A stretch of 64,000 bases of DNA from contig NZ_CP059055.1 in the NCBI RefSeq assembly GCF_014058685.1, positions 930,001 through 994,000 of the forward strand, read 5' to 3'. Source of the stretch: Lactobacillus johnsonii. Its GTDB lineage: Bacteria; Bacillota; Bacilli; Lactobacillales; Lactobacillaceae. Both the position numbers and the translations under genes were made by a program. Below, one piece after another: positions 52,689 to 63,624 of the stretch; within the stretch, counting starts at the first letter, position 1; every line of letters starts with the position of its first letter. The notes under the pieces are model-generated. The model searched no databases. It saw nothing but the letters and a program-made list of their open reading frames with translations, and was not told where the DNA came from.

Positions 52689-53605
52689 TAAATTTCCTCA
52701 ATCCAGTCATTATCAAAATTAGCTTTAGCTTTTTCGGCAATTTTTTTAGCAACTTCTTGATTAGGACATAGTGCAATTACAATGCCACCTAAGCCACCAC
52801 CAGATAATTTAGCTCCTAAAGCGCCATTTTCATTGGCAATTTTACAAATATTATCGATTCTTTCAGTTGAAAGCTTAAAGGAGGCAAGGATGTCTTCGGC
52901 TTCATTAAAAATCTTCCCGATCTCTTCTGCATTTTGGTTAAACCAATTTTGTCGTGTTGCGGTAGCTAATTCTCCAAGCCGTGCAATTTGTTTCTTTTTA
53001 AGATCACTTTCATCCATTTGCTTTTTAACTGATTGAACTGCGACTTTGGTATTTCCAAGTTCACCCGTATCCATAATTAATAAGGTAGCACCTAATTTTT
53101 GAGAAAGCTGTTTTGGTCCGTCTTGTTTATTGAAGAAAACTAAGTAATCGGAATTTACGGTAGCAGCGTCAAGGCCGGAAGCTTTTCCATGATTAATCAT
53201 TTCTGCATGATTAGTGATTTCCATGATCTCAGCTTCAGAAAGAGTTAATCCTAAAAATTGTGAAACAGCCTTGGTAGTTCCTAAAGCTACAACAGCACTT
53301 GATCCAAAACCCCGTTCCATAGGAATTTCACCAGTATAAGTAATTTTAAGATTAGGAGCGTTTTCTACTCTTTCAAGTAAAGTTTTCACAATATATTTAA
53401 TACCATCGTATTCATCCGGCGCATCAAAAAAAGCACCATGATAATGAGTTGTATCCATCCAAGTAGGACCATCAGTTTCTTCAACAGTTGTGGTGATATT
53501 TAAGGCCTGGATTGGAAGAGCGAGGGCATCATAGCCATAAACTACAGAATGCTCACCAATAAGAATCACTTTTCCATGTGCTTTGACTTCTATTTTTTTA
53601 TTCAC
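52688..53605 (-). CDS. mvaK1: Mevalonate kinase
   Basis: 305 aa, first gene of the isoprenoid operon. The GHMP-kinase motifs are KAHGKVILIGEHSVVYGYDA, the ATP loop PMERGFGSSAVVALGTTKA, HGKASGLDAATVNSD and the C-terminal GALGAKLSGGGLGGIVIAL. It phosphorylates mevalonate. The mevalonate pathway, rather than the MEP pathway, is usual for lactobacilli. It is divergent from rexB; the 86-base gap between them should hold both promoters. Confidence 0.97.
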   Translation of the reverse strand: MNKKIEVKAHGKVILIGEHSVVYGYDALALPIQALNITTTVEETDGPTWMDTTHYHGAFFDAPDEYDGIKYIVKTLLERVENAPNLKITYTGEIPMERGFGSSAVVALGTTKAVSQFLGLTLSEAEIMEITNHAEMINHGKASGLDAATVNSDYLVFFNKQDGPKQLSQKLGATLLIMDTGELGNTKVAVQSVKKQMDESDLKKKQIARLGELATATRQNWFNQNAEEIGKIFNEAEDILASFKLSTERIDNICKIANENGALGAKLSGGGLGGIVIALCPNQEVAKKIAEKAKANFDNDWIEEI

Positions 53606-53691
53606 AATTATCTTTCCTATATTATAAATTTCATTAAGTCTAATTGCCTTGTCTCATATGCTAAAATATTTGCTAAGGAGACTAGAGACTT

Positions 53692-56600
53692 ATGATTAAT
53701 GTAATTACTGGTAGACAAGTAGACAACTTGCAAAATGAAATAATTGATCAAGCTGTTAAGTCATACTACCAAGATAAAAGACACGATGTTTTTATTATCG
53801 TGCCAAACCATATTAAGTTTACCACAGAAGTACGCGCACTTAGCAAGCTCTCTGTTTTAACAAATAAAAAACAAGTTGCAGTAAATAAATTGCACATCCT
53901 TTCTTTTTCACGGCTAGCTTGGTATTTCTTGAGAGATGAGGCAATTAAACTACCACAAATTCTAGATGATGCCGCTAGTGTCATGCTACTAGAGCAAATT
54001 GTTAAAGATCATCAAGATGAATTAAAACTATTTCAGAATCAAACTCAAGTTACATCCGGTGCCTTAAGACAAATGTATGAGGCTATTTTATCTGTACGAG
54101 CCGGTAATATTGAACTAGACAATATTGATGAAAAGAAATTAAATGAAGAGACCAGCTATAAAATTCATGACTTAAGAATTATTTATGATGAGTTTATTGA
54201 ACGTTTATCAGAAAAATTTGCTACCAAAGATGAAATGCAATTATTGCTTAATGAGTTCTTAGCAAAAAGCAATAACTTGAGTACAATGGAATTTTATTTT
54301 TCTGATTTTTCACATTTTTCTTTACAAGAGTTAACCTCGGTTCGTTTAATTTCAAAAAAAGCAAAAAATACAACTTTAGCTTTTAAGACAAAAATTGGCA
54401 AAATTGATAATAACGCTGAACCAGGTGACTATGACTACGTAGTGCAACGTACAATCGGCCAATTAGAGCATTTTTGGCAAAATCAGCAATTAGATTATCA
54501 AACTCAAGAGTATCCACTTACTCAAACAAGTCCTAGCTCTTTACTAAATGGGGTTTGGACAAAAACGAGTGGGTTTGATGAACGTTTAAGTAAGTTTTTG
54601 CAGCCAGTCAAAGCAGACTCGCGGTATGCAGAAGCCTATTTTGTTGCGCGGACAATTTACCAACAGGTAGCCTTAAATAACTATCGCTATCAGGATTTTC
54701 TAGTTTTAGCACCTAATTTAAGTGAATATGAAACATATTTAACTCCGATTTTAAGGCAAAACCAAATTCCTTTCTTTAATGATTTGCAAAGAGAAATGAA
54801 ATACCATCCCCTAGTAGTTGCTGTTGAAAATCTACAGCAAATTTTTAAGCGTGGTTTTCAAACGGATAATGTAATTGCTTTAATGAAGACGCAGTTATTC
54901 ATCCCTGACTGGTACAAAAATTCTGCTCGCTATCAAAATGATGTTGACCTACTTGAAAATTTTGTCTTAGCCCACGGTATAAAAGGGAAGCTATGGACGA
55001 AATCACTAAAGAGTTTTGTAGATGCAGATGTAATTGCCTTAGATAAATCTGAGAAAGAAGTAGAGGATCTTGATCGACTACGAGATTACTTTATTGATGC
55101 TTTAACTAAGTTTTTTGAGCAACTTGATAAAGAAGAGGATCCCCAAGCTGGAGTAACAGTTTTCTGGAATTTTCTAATTAAAAATCGTGTTGCGAAACGT
55201 CTAGAAAGTTGGCGCAAAGAAGCTAATGATACTGGTGATTTACAATTAGCCCAGCAACCAGAGCAAGTTTGGTCAACTTTAACTGACTTATTAAAGGACT
55301 ACTTACTGGTAGCAAATAAGTTTTCTGTAGATCAATTTTTTGATCTGTTAATCAGCGGCTTTAGTGAAGCTAATTTTTCACAAATTCCGTCTACTCTTGA
55401 TGCAGTTAACATTTCTGAATTAGGTATGGTTCAAGGCCAAGGATATAAACAGGTTTTCATTATTGGTGCAACTAGTACTAACTTGCCTCAAATTGAAAAA
55501 ATACCAGGTTTCTTTAGCTCTGAAAATTTAGAACAGCTAAATGAAGGAAATGAAGCTAATGGATACTTAGAAGATCAGCAAAAAATCAATAACTTAGACC
55601 AAAATTACCAATTTGGAAATGCTTTGAGCTTGGCTAGTGATAAGATTTATATTTCTTATCCAGTAATTAATACTGCAAATGAACAATTAGAACCTTCAAT
55701 TTTTTATAAGCAGTTATTAAAGTTAACTCGCGCTGATGAATTTGCTCAACATGATTTACCTCAGAATAATGGAGAGGTTTTAACTTTTATAACTAATCCA
55801 GAAGCAAGTTTAGGTTACTTAACCTATTTAAAAAATAAAGCAGCTACTGATGTAGACTCTTTATTGAAAATGACTGAAGAAAAAATTGGTGAAGTAGCGA
55901 AAAATGTGCTTGAAGGGAGCAGTTTTAAGAATATACCTCAAGATCTTTCGCCTGAGCTAGCACAGCAGCTATACGGTGATCGTATTGAAACTTCCGTTTC
56001 ACAACTAGAAACGTATTATCAAAATTCTTTTGAATACTTCCTAAATTATGGCTTACATTTGAAGAAACGCTTTGAAAATGAACTCGATGTAATTCAAGCG
56101 GGAAACTACTACCATGAAACTTTTGATTATCTTGTTAAAAGAATTAAAGAAAAGAAGTTAAACTTTGCTGATCTAACGGAGGAGAAGTTAGGCGAGCTTT
56201 TAATTGAAGTAAGAGAAGAACTAAAAGAAAAGGGCAGATATCGTCAGCTTTTAAATGATCCATTTAATAAGTATCTATTTCATAAGTTAGACCAAACTAC
56301 AGCTAATGTAGCTCATTACTGGCATAGTAATGTAAATAAGACGACTTTTAGACCACAATATTCCGAATTAAGTTTTGGTAAAAATCAAAAGGTAAGTGGT
56401 CTTTCATATAGCTGGAAAGATGATAATAATAAAAAGAAGATTGTAGATCTTCGCGGAAAGATGGACCGAGTTGATTTGGCTCAAGTAAATGATCGAGTTT
56501 TAGGTGAGGTGATCGATTATAAGTCATCCACAAAAAAATTTGACCTAGGTTTATTTGCAAACGGAATTTCAATGCAGATGATTTCCTACTTAGAAGTTTT

Positions 56601-57168
56601 AAAAAATAATAATAAGTTTTTTGCTCAAGGTAAGGATTTAGATGTTTTAGGCGCATTTTACCAAAATATTACTAGTAGTCTTGAACGTTTGAGCAGTGAA
56701 AAAATGATCTTAAGCAATTATCAAATTAAAGATTTGGCTAAAGAAAGTACTAAGAAGTTAATGTATAACGGAATCTTAATTGCAGATGAAGAAATGCTTG
56801 ATCTAATAGAACCTGGAATGGAAAAAGATCGTGCTGTCTCTGATCTATATACCAGTGTTAAACGAAAAGTAAACGGCTATATTAGCTGGCCACAAAACCA
56901 GAGTTTTACTCCGGATCAACTAGATTTGCTATTAGCTTATAACTCCTACTTAATAAAAAATGCTGGTAATGAGATTTTGTCAGGAAAGATTGAGCTAGAT
57001 CCTTATTCTTATGGGCAACAAACATCCCTTACTTATTCTGACTTTAAAGACATATTCTTCTTTGATGCAATGCTTAAAGAAAATAACTATCATAAGATTA
57101 AATCTATTGATAAAAAGACACTTTTGACCCTAATAAGAGAAAAATTAGACTTGGATGGTGAAGAATAG
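53692..57168 (+). CDS. rexB: ATP-dependent helicase/nuclease subunit RexB (AddB-like)
   Basis: 1158 aa. The C-terminal nuclease has the GKMDRVDLA...VIDYKSSTKKFDLG metal site (Asp-Tyr-Lys), as in RecB-type nucleases. The start NVITGRQVDNLQNE has lost the helicase Walker A. I see no cysteine in the whole protein: the four cysteines that bind the iron-sulfur cluster in Bacillus AddB are replaced (YQNSFEYF; YSYGQQTSLTYSDFKDIFFFD). This is the known RexB state in streptococci and lactococci. With RexA it processes double-strand breaks. It overlaps or abuts rexA, whose TTG follows directly. Confidence 0.93.
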   Translation: MINVITGRQVDNLQNEIIDQAVKSYYQDKRHDVFIIVPNHIKFTTEVRALSKLSVLTNKKQVAVNKLHILSFSRLAWYFLRDEAIKLPQILDDAASVMLLEQIVKDHQDELKLFQNQTQVTSGALRQMYEAILSVRAGNIELDNIDEKKLNEETSYKIHDLRIIYDEFIERLSEKFATKDEMQLLLNEFLAKSNNLSTMEFYFSDFSHFSLQELTSVRLISKKAKNTTLAFKTKIGKIDNNAEPGDYDYVVQRTIGQLEHFWQNQQLDYQTQEYPLTQTSPSSLLNGVWTKTSGFDERLSKFLQPVKADSRYAEAYFVARTIYQQVALNNYRYQDFLVLAPNLSEYETYLTPILRQNQIPFFNDLQREMKYHPLVVAVENLQQIFKRGFQTDNVIALMKTQLFIPDWYKNSARYQNDVDLLENFVLAHGIKGKLWTKSLKSFVDADVIALDKSEKEVEDLDRLRDYFIDALTKFFEQLDKEEDPQAGVTVFWNFLIKNRVAKRLESWRKEANDTGDLQLAQQPEQVWSTLTDLLKDYLLVANKFSVDQFFDLLISGFSEANFSQIPSTLDAVNISELGMVQGQGYKQVFIIGATSTNLPQIEKIPGFFSSENLEQLNEGNEANGYLEDQQKINNLDQNYQFGNALSLASDKIYISYPVINTANEQLEPSIFYKQLLKLTRADEFAQHDLPQNNGEVLTFITNPEASLGYLTYLKNKAATDVDSLLKMTEEKIGEVAKNVLEGSSFKNIPQDLSPELAQQLYGDRIETSVSQLETYYQNSFEYFLNYGLHLKKRFENELDVIQAGNYYHETFDYLVKRIKEKKLNFADLTEEKLGELLIEVREELKEKGRYRQLLNDPFNKYLFHKLDQTTANVAHYWHSNVNKTTFRPQYSELSFGKNQKVSGLSYSWKDDNNKKKIVDLRGKMDRVDLAQVNDRVLGEVIDYKSSTKKFDLGLFANGISMQMISYLEVLKNNNKFFAQGKDLDVLGAFYQNITSSLERLSSEKMILSNYQIKDLAKESTKKLMYNGILIADEEMLDLIEPGMEKDRAVSDLYTSVKRKVNGYISWPQNQSFTPDQLDLLLAYNSYLIKNAGNEILSGKIELDPYSYGQQTSLTYSDFKDIFFFDAMLKENNYHKIKSIDKKTLLTLIREKLDLDGEE

Positions 57169-60100
57169 TTGACGAAATTTACTAAGGAACAAAATCAAGC
57201 AATTAACGATTATGGGAAAGATATCCTAGTTTCAGCATCCGCTGGTTCAGGAAAGACCACAGTATTAGTTGAACGTGTTTTGAAACGCATTTTATCTGGT
57301 ACACCAGTTTCGTCGCTTTTGATCATCACTTTTACTAAAGCTGCTGCTCGTGAAATGAAGGAACGAATCAAGCAAAAAATAAGTGATCAAATTGAAAAAG
57401 AGCCTAATAATCAATTTCTTCGTAGCCAATTACTTGATGTGGATACTGCTAATATATCTACAATTGATTCTTTTTGTTTAGATGTAATTAGACGTTTTTA
57501 TTATGTAATTGATCTTGACCCACAATTTAGTGTTTTAACTGATGAAACCCAAGCTGAGCTTTTAAAAGAGCGTGCCCTCCATGAAATAGAAATTGAGTAC
57601 CTTGAAAAAAATGATCAAGATTTTCAGGATTTCTATGATAATTTTTCTGGTGATAGGGATGCAGAAGGAGCTCGAAATCTTTTATTGCAGTTGTACAATA
57701 CTGTAGTTACTGAGCCTAATTATGAAAAATTTCTCAATAATTTACCTAATTTTTATCAAGTTCAAGATGATTTAATTGAATCTGACCTGTGGCAGACTCA
57801 AATTAAACCGCTTTTAATAAAAGAGATAAAGGATCTACAAACTGAAATAAGACAGTTCTTTGAAAATCCTCAAATGGAAAATCCAGATTTAGTGAAGGTT
57901 AAGGAAAACTACGATATCTTTACCAGTCGTTTAGAGCAATTCTTAAATGCTTTGGAAGATGATCATTCTTATAATGAAATTCGAGCTAGTCTAATGAATT
58001 GTAAGTTTGAAAAGAATATTCGCAAGTCTAAAAAGTGGTCAGAGGAAAGTCTTGAAACTTACCAAGAAAGTCAAAAGCTAAAATCTGATTTAAATGATCA
58101 ACTTAAGAAGATCTTTGCTAACTTTTTTGTAGTAGAAGAAAAAGAACAGGTAAATATTCTCAAAAAATCAGAAAAATTAGTTAAAACCATTGTTGATGCT
58201 GAAAAAAAATTAATTAAGAGATTTGGTCAATTAAAACGAGAACAGAATTTAATTGACTATAGTGACATGGAGCAATTTGCTTTCAGCATTCTTACTACCG
58301 ATACTTCAAATGCTCATATTGCCCAAGAGTATTACCAAGAAAAATTCAATGAAATATTAATTGATGAGTATCAAGATGTTAACGCTTTGCAGGAAAATAT
58401 CATTGCAGCTATCAAAAAGAAGGGACAAAACAACCTATTTATGGTTGGAGATATAAAACAATCTATTTACGGTTTTAGACAAGCACGTCCTGACTTGTTT
58501 TTAAGCAAATATCATGCTTATGGACAGAATGATGATAGTGAAAAAATTGTCTTATCAGATAATTTTAGGTCAACAAAAAGAGTTACTAAGACAGTTAACT
58601 CTTTGTTCAATCCAATTCTAACTGCAAATTTTGGCGGAATTGATTACAAAAAAGAAGGACAATTACAATTTGGCGCGACTTATTATCCTACTGACTTGCC
58701 TACTACAAGTGAATATATTTTCACGGATAAAAAACAAACGCAAGCTTCATTTGAAGAAAATTTCGGAGACGAAATGGACTTCAGTGAAATTCAAATGGTT
58801 ATTGCCAGAATTAAGCAACTTAAGGAAGAGAATTTCCAAGTCTGGGATCGAAAAACACAGCTTAAACGCCCGCTGGAATATTCTGATATTGCCATTATTA
58901 CGCGTACTAGAAGTGACAATTTACAGGTAATGCAAGAATTTGCAAAGGCAGATCTACCTTTATTTGTAACTGATGCTCAGAACTATTTTCAAACATTTGA
59001 ATTAGTGATGATCATGAATTACTTGAGATTGATTGATAATCCACAACAGGACATCCCTCTAGTGGCAGTCTTACGTTCACCGCTTTTTAACTTTAAAGAG
59101 CCTGAATTAGCGCAAATCAGGGTCAAAACTAGATCCGGAAATTTTTATAATGCTTTAACCAGCTTTGCATCAGTCAATTCGGATCTTGGTCAAAAATGTA
59201 AAAACTTCCTTCAGCAATTAGAATCTCTGCGTTCATTTGCGGCAACCCATCGAATTTCTGAATTGATTTGGAGTATTTACGAAAGAACCCATCTGTTAGA
59301 AATTGTAACTGGCTTGCCTAATGGACAACAGCGTAGAGTAAACCTAGAATCTCTATATGAGAGAGCCACTTCTTACGAAAGTGCCGGTTTTAAAGGATTA
59401 TATCAATTCATTAGTTTTATCGAGCGCATGCGGAAAAATCAAAAGGATTTAGCACAACCACTTTTAAGTGATAAGGCTGATAAGGCTGTAAAACTAATGA
59501 CTATCCATGCTTCTAAAGGTCTCGAATTTCCGGTAGTGTTTGTCATGGGACTAGGTCACAAGTATCAGACACGTGACTTAAGTGGCAATTTTACGATTAG
59601 TAAAGATGGACTAGGGTTAACAATTAAAGAAAAAGATTATCGAATTGATTCCCTAGTTAAATCTTTAGCCGATGTCGAAAAAAGACAACAAATGCTTGAA
59701 GAAGAAGCTAGAATCTTATACGTTGGTTTAACACGTGCTCAACAAAAGCTCATCTTAGTTGCTAGTGTAAGTGAGATGGAAGCTAAGCAGAAAAAGTGGG
59801 AAAGTGAAATTGATCAAAAAACGAACATCCTTCCATTAATAAGAAAAATCAATGCCCAGTCTCCACTAGATTTTCTAGGACCTAAGCTAGAACAAAAGCA
59901 TGAATTTGATCAAACGATTGAAGACATGACCTTAGCTTTAGAAGAGCAAGATAAGATATATTACTTAAAGTTTGCTGTGCAGTCAGATATAGAAGAAAAG
60001 GATGAGCAAAAAGACGATACTCAAAAATTAAGTTCTAAAATGAATGATGTAGTCAAAACCCTTTATAATTTTGAATATCCATTTGCGGATGCCACTAAGA

Positions 60101-60783
60101 CTACAGCCTATCAGTCTGTTTCTGAGATAAAAAAAGTATTTAATGATCCTATGGATACTGAACTTGAGAATTCACGTCTTATTTCTTCAAGTAATCGATA
60201 TTTACAACCAATTGATGAGACTCCCGTATTTTTAGAAAAACAAAAATTTACTGGAGCAGAGATCGGAACAGCGATGCACCTAGTTTTACAGTATTATGAT
60301 TATCAGGGTGATAAAACTGAGATAAATTTAGAACAAGAAATTGAAGAGCTTGTAGAATTAGGTAAATTAAACCCATTGATGGTGCCACATTTATCAAAAG
60401 AAGCTTTAAATTGGTTTGTAATGAGTGAATTTGCGGCAGAATTTTGGCAAAAACCAGAAAAATTACATAGAGAAAGCCAATTCTCAAGCTTAGTGAATGC
60501 TAGTGAACTGTTTAATGATTTTTCTGACTCAGCAGCTAAAATTCTAGTTCACGGAACAATTGATGGATATTTTGAAACAGACGAAGGTTTAATTTTATTT
60601 GACTATAAAACTGATTTTGTTGATAAAACTCATGAAGAACAAGCTATAGACAAAATTAAGAAAAAATATACTGGGCAACTACGTTTATATGAACAAGCAT
60701 TAAATGAAATATCGGAAAATAAAAAGGTAATTGGAAAATATTTAATTTTGCTTGACGCAAGGAAAGTGGTCCCAGTAGACTAG
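57169..60783 (+). CDS. rexA: ATP-dependent helicase/nuclease subunit RexA (AddA)
   Basis: 1204 aa, starting with TTG right after the rexB stop, with GGTGAAG upstream. UvrD-type helicase motifs in order: SASAGSGKTTVLVERVL (Walker A), LIITFTKAAAREMKERI, TIDSFCLDVIRRF, ILIDEYQDVNALQ (Walker B), MVGDIKQSIYGFRQARP, ASKGLEFPVVFVMG and EEARILYVGLTRAQQKL. The C-terminal nuclease has LILFDYKTDFVD. It is the active motor of RexAB, which resects double-strand breaks up to Chi sites and degrades foreign DNA. It forms a tight pair with rexB. Confidence 0.96.
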   Translation: MTKFTKEQNQAINDYGKDILVSASAGSGKTTVLVERVLKRILSGTPVSSLLIITFTKAAAREMKERIKQKISDQIEKEPNNQFLRSQLLDVDTANISTIDSFCLDVIRRFYYVIDLDPQFSVLTDETQAELLKERALHEIEIEYLEKNDQDFQDFYDNFSGDRDAEGARNLLLQLYNTVVTEPNYEKFLNNLPNFYQVQDDLIESDLWQTQIKPLLIKEIKDLQTEIRQFFENPQMENPDLVKVKENYDIFTSRLEQFLNALEDDHSYNEIRASLMNCKFEKNIRKSKKWSEESLETYQESQKLKSDLNDQLKKIFANFFVVEEKEQVNILKKSEKLVKTIVDAEKKLIKRFGQLKREQNLIDYSDMEQFAFSILTTDTSNAHIAQEYYQEKFNEILIDEYQDVNALQENIIAAIKKKGQNNLFMVGDIKQSIYGFRQARPDLFLSKYHAYGQNDDSEKIVLSDNFRSTKRVTKTVNSLFNPILTANFGGIDYKKEGQLQFGATYYPTDLPTTSEYIFTDKKQTQASFEENFGDEMDFSEIQMVIARIKQLKEENFQVWDRKTQLKRPLEYSDIAIITRTRSDNLQVMQEFAKADLPLFVTDAQNYFQTFELVMIMNYLRLIDNPQQDIPLVAVLRSPLFNFKEPELAQIRVKTRSGNFYNALTSFASVNSDLGQKCKNFLQQLESLRSFAATHRISELIWSIYERTHLLEIVTGLPNGQQRRVNLESLYERATSYESAGFKGLYQFISFIERMRKNQKDLAQPLLSDKADKAVKLMTIHASKGLEFPVVFVMGLGHKYQTRDLSGNFTISKDGLGLTIKEKDYRIDSLVKSLADVEKRQQMLEEEARILYVGLTRAQQKLILVASVSEMEAKQKKWESEIDQKTNILPLIRKINAQSPLDFLGPKLEQKHEFDQTIEDMTLALEEQDKIYYLKFAVQSDIEEKDEQKDDTQKLSSKMNDVVKTLYNFEYPFADATKTTAYQSVSEIKKVFNDPMDTELENSRLISSSNRYLQPIDETPVFLEKQKFTGAEIGTAMHLVLQYYDYQGDKTEINLEQEIEELVELGKLNPLMVPHLSKEALNWFVMSEFAAEFWQKPEKLHRESQFSSLVNASELFNDFSDSAAKILVHGTIDGYFETDEGLILFDYKTDFVDKTHEEQAIDKIKKKYTGQLRLYEQALNEISENKKVIGKYLILLDARKVVPVD

Positions 60784-60807
60784 AAACAGAATAGAAGGGA
60801 GATTATT

Positions 60808-63624
60808 ATGAAAAAAGCCTTTACAGATGATGTTTTTGCCGTCGTCGATCTTGAAACTACGGGCACCCAGCGCAATCAAGGCGATCATATTATTCAATTT
60901 GGTTGTGCAATCATCAAAAAGCGTAAGGTAGTAAAAACATATTCATTCTTAATCAATCCTCATCGTGAAATCCCTCAAGCTGTTGAAAACTTAACTCATA
61001 TTAGTAATGAAGACGTGGCGCAGGCTCATGATTTTAGCTACTATGCACCAAAGATACGAAAAATCTTAGAAAATACGATTTTTGTTGCACATAATGTAAA
61101 CTTTGATCTTCCGTTTTTAAACTATGAGCTTGTAAATGCGGGCTTAGAGCCACTAACTGGAAAAGCAGTTGATACGGTGGAGTTAGCACAAATTGCTTTT
61201 CCAACTTTTCCATCTTATAAATTACGAGATTTAACAGCTCGCTTGAGAATTAAACACTTAAACCCGCACCGAGCTGATTCAGATGCACTAGTAACGGCAA
61301 AGTTACTACTAAAAGCAATTAAGAAACTGGAAAATCTTCCTCAGGCAACTCTCAATACTTTGACTTCCTTATCAAAAGGACTGCTACGAGATACTGATTA
61401 TATTTTTTATGAAATTGGTCAAGTTGCTCGGCAGACTAAGAGACCGTTGCCTAAAGATTTGGTTCAGGTAAAACATTTAATATTGAAAAAGCAAAATATA
61501 GCTCCACGTCGTAATGATGTAGCAAGTCCTGGATCATTTCCTCAAAGCGATGATGAAAAGAAAGAATTATTTAAAAAGAATCTCCGCTTTAGACGGGGAC
61601 AAGTTAGTCTAATTAATAGACTCCACGACTTTGTTTACAGTGACTCAGATAACTCACTAGTTGTTGAAGCACCAAATGGTAGCGGAAAAACGTTTAGTTA
61701 CTTAATGGCTTATGCGTATGAGCTATATTCTGGGAGAAAATTAGTCGTAGCAACGCCCACTAAGGTTTTACAGGAACAAATTCTAAAGCAGGAAATTCCG
61801 CAACTTTTACGGGTTACTCATTTAGACTTAGATGCCCAAATTGTTAAATCAAGCAGTCATTATTTAGATTTAGATGGATTTTACAATTCTCTTTATCAGA
61901 CTGATAATCCGATTCAGCAAACTTTAATTTTACAAATGGGGATTTTGATCTGGCTTACTGAAACAGAAACTGGTGATTTAGATGAACTCCAGTTAACTAA
62001 CTATGAGGCACCTCTCTTTGCAGCAATTGAACATCCTGGAGATGCGAGAATTGGAACAGCCTTTGCAGAATATGATTTCTGGAATTTAGCACGTAGTAGA
62101 CAAGAACAAGCTGATATTTTAATTACTAATCATGCCTATTTAGCTAATCACTATATGGACTCAATTTGGGGCCAGAATCCGTTCCTAGTTGTTGATGAGG
62201 CGCATCGTTTTGTTGAAAATGTAGCAAGTTCAAGAAATGATTCACTTCAATTTGAAAGCTTCTGGGGGATGTGTAGTCACTTACGTAACTTACTTTTTTA
62301 TGCAGAAGATAGTGCTAAGGCACGTTTTGGTAATAATTTAGAATTCAAATTGATCTTAGATAAACTTGAAAAAGATACAAATGATTTAATTCATTCTATT
62401 AACAAGATCCAGCAAGCCCTTTATGATAATCGAAAATTTGCTACCAGTTGGGAAGAGAAGAGACAAAATGCTATTAGTCTCGGATTTCAGGGACAGGATT
62501 TGTTCAACAATATTGGGCACTTCAAGCATTTGTTAAATCTTATGCAAGATAATATTGAAATTGTGCGCCAAGAGACTAATCAACTCCTATTTTTGCTATA
62601 TCATCAACAAAAGAATCTTTTAACGAGCGATGATGTTTTAATAAGAGATCTTCAGGAAGAAATAGATCAGTTAGATTATTACTCAGAGCAAAACTATCTT
62701 TTACTTGATCAATTAAGTGACCCTAAAAAGTTAGACCATGAAGGATTTGTTTTAGAAATAAGTAATGAAGATGACCCACTATCTACTAATTTAACTTGGT
62801 TAACACTTGATCCTGAAGAAGAAGTTAAACAGTTATATCATTACTTTGATAAAAAATTATTTATTTCTGCTACTTTAGCAGAACAAGACGACTTCTCATA
62901 CACTATCAAAAACCTATATTTAGATCCTAAAAAAACACTTACTTATCGAGCAAAGCCTTCTTTCAAAGTTGAAAAGCATTTAAAAGTATATGCACTTTCC
63001 GATAATAATGCTCCGGAGGATCCAAACAGTCCTGAATATGAAACATTTATTAGTAATTTACTTACTCAAATTAAAGACTATAAGCATGTGTTAGTTTTAT
63101 TTACTAATTTAGATGTTATCCGGGATGTTTTTAGCAGATTAAGTGAAAACAGTAATGCTTTAAAGGACTATGAAATTTTGGCTCAAGGCTTAACTGGTTC
63201 TAATGAAAAAATTGCTAAACGTTTCGGAATTGCTGAAAAAGCCATTTTACTTGGAGCAAATAGTTTCTGGGAAGGAATTGATTTTAAACATAATGGGGTA
63301 GATCTTGCAATTGTTACGCGTTTACCTTTTGAGTCACCCGATCAACCCGAGGTAAAATTACGAACAGAATGTTTAAAAAAGCAAGTTGGAGCTGATAAAA
63401 TTTTTGAAGTGGATACACTTCCACGAGCAATTTTAAGATTTAGGCAGGGATGCGGTCGTTTGATCAGAAATGAGCGTGATCATGGAGTCTTTGTAGTTTT
63501 AGATCAACGAGTTTGGAATAAATCTTATGGCGAACAGTTTTTATCAGGACTACCTGTGAGTGCTAAAAAGGTTAGCAAGCAACAACTACTAAATGTTTTA
63601 AGGAATAGTAAACAGAATGAATAG
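60808..63624 (+). CDS. dinG: DinG-type helicase with N-terminal DnaQ-like exonuclease
   Basis: 938 aa. Residues about 8-170 are a DEDD 3'-5' exonuclease domain: AVVDLETTGTQ, VAHNVNFDLPFLNYEL and HRADSDALVTAKLL. The rest is an XPD-like superfamily 2 helicase: VVEAPNGSGKTFSY, VVDEAHRF, then ISATLAEQD, NSFWEGIDFKHNGVDLAIVTRLPF and RFRQGCGRLIRNERD. The fusion is standard for Firmicutes DinG. It lies 25 bases after rexA with AAGGGAG upstream and is probably part of the same repair operon. The four-cysteine Fe-S cluster of E. coli DinG is not evident. Confidence 0.92.
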   Translation: MKKAFTDDVFAVVDLETTGTQRNQGDHIIQFGCAIIKKRKVVKTYSFLINPHREIPQAVENLTHISNEDVAQAHDFSYYAPKIRKILENTIFVAHNVNFDLPFLNYELVNAGLEPLTGKAVDTVELAQIAFPTFPSYKLRDLTARLRIKHLNPHRADSDALVTAKLLLKAIKKLENLPQATLNTLTSLSKGLLRDTDYIFYEIGQVARQTKRPLPKDLVQVKHLILKKQNIAPRRNDVASPGSFPQSDDEKKELFKKNLRFRRGQVSLINRLHDFVYSDSDNSLVVEAPNGSGKTFSYLMAYAYELYSGRKLVVATPTKVLQEQILKQEIPQLLRVTHLDLDAQIVKSSSHYLDLDGFYNSLYQTDNPIQQTLILQMGILIWLTETETGDLDELQLTNYEAPLFAAIEHPGDARIGTAFAEYDFWNLARSRQEQADILITNHAYLANHYMDSIWGQNPFLVVDEAHRFVENVASSRNDSLQFESFWGMCSHLRNLLFYAEDSAKARFGNNLEFKLILDKLEKDTNDLIHSINKIQQALYDNRKFATSWEEKRQNAISLGFQGQDLFNNIGHFKHLLNLMQDNIEIVRQETNQLLFLLYHQQKNLLTSDDVLIRDLQEEIDQLDYYSEQNYLLLDQLSDPKKLDHEGFVLEISNEDDPLSTNLTWLTLDPEEEVKQLYHYFDKKLFISATLAEQDDFSYTIKNLYLDPKKTLTYRAKPSFKVEKHLKVYALSDNNAPEDPNSPEYETFISNLLTQIKDYKHVLVLFTNLDVIRDVFSRLSENSNALKDYEILAQGLTGSNEKIAKRFGIAEKAILLGANSFWEGIDFKHNGVDLAIVTRLPFESPDQPEVKLRTECLKKQVGADKIFEVDTLPRAILRFRQGCGRLIRNERDHGVFVVLDQRVWNKSYGEQFLSGLPVSAKKVSKQQLLNVLRNSKQNE

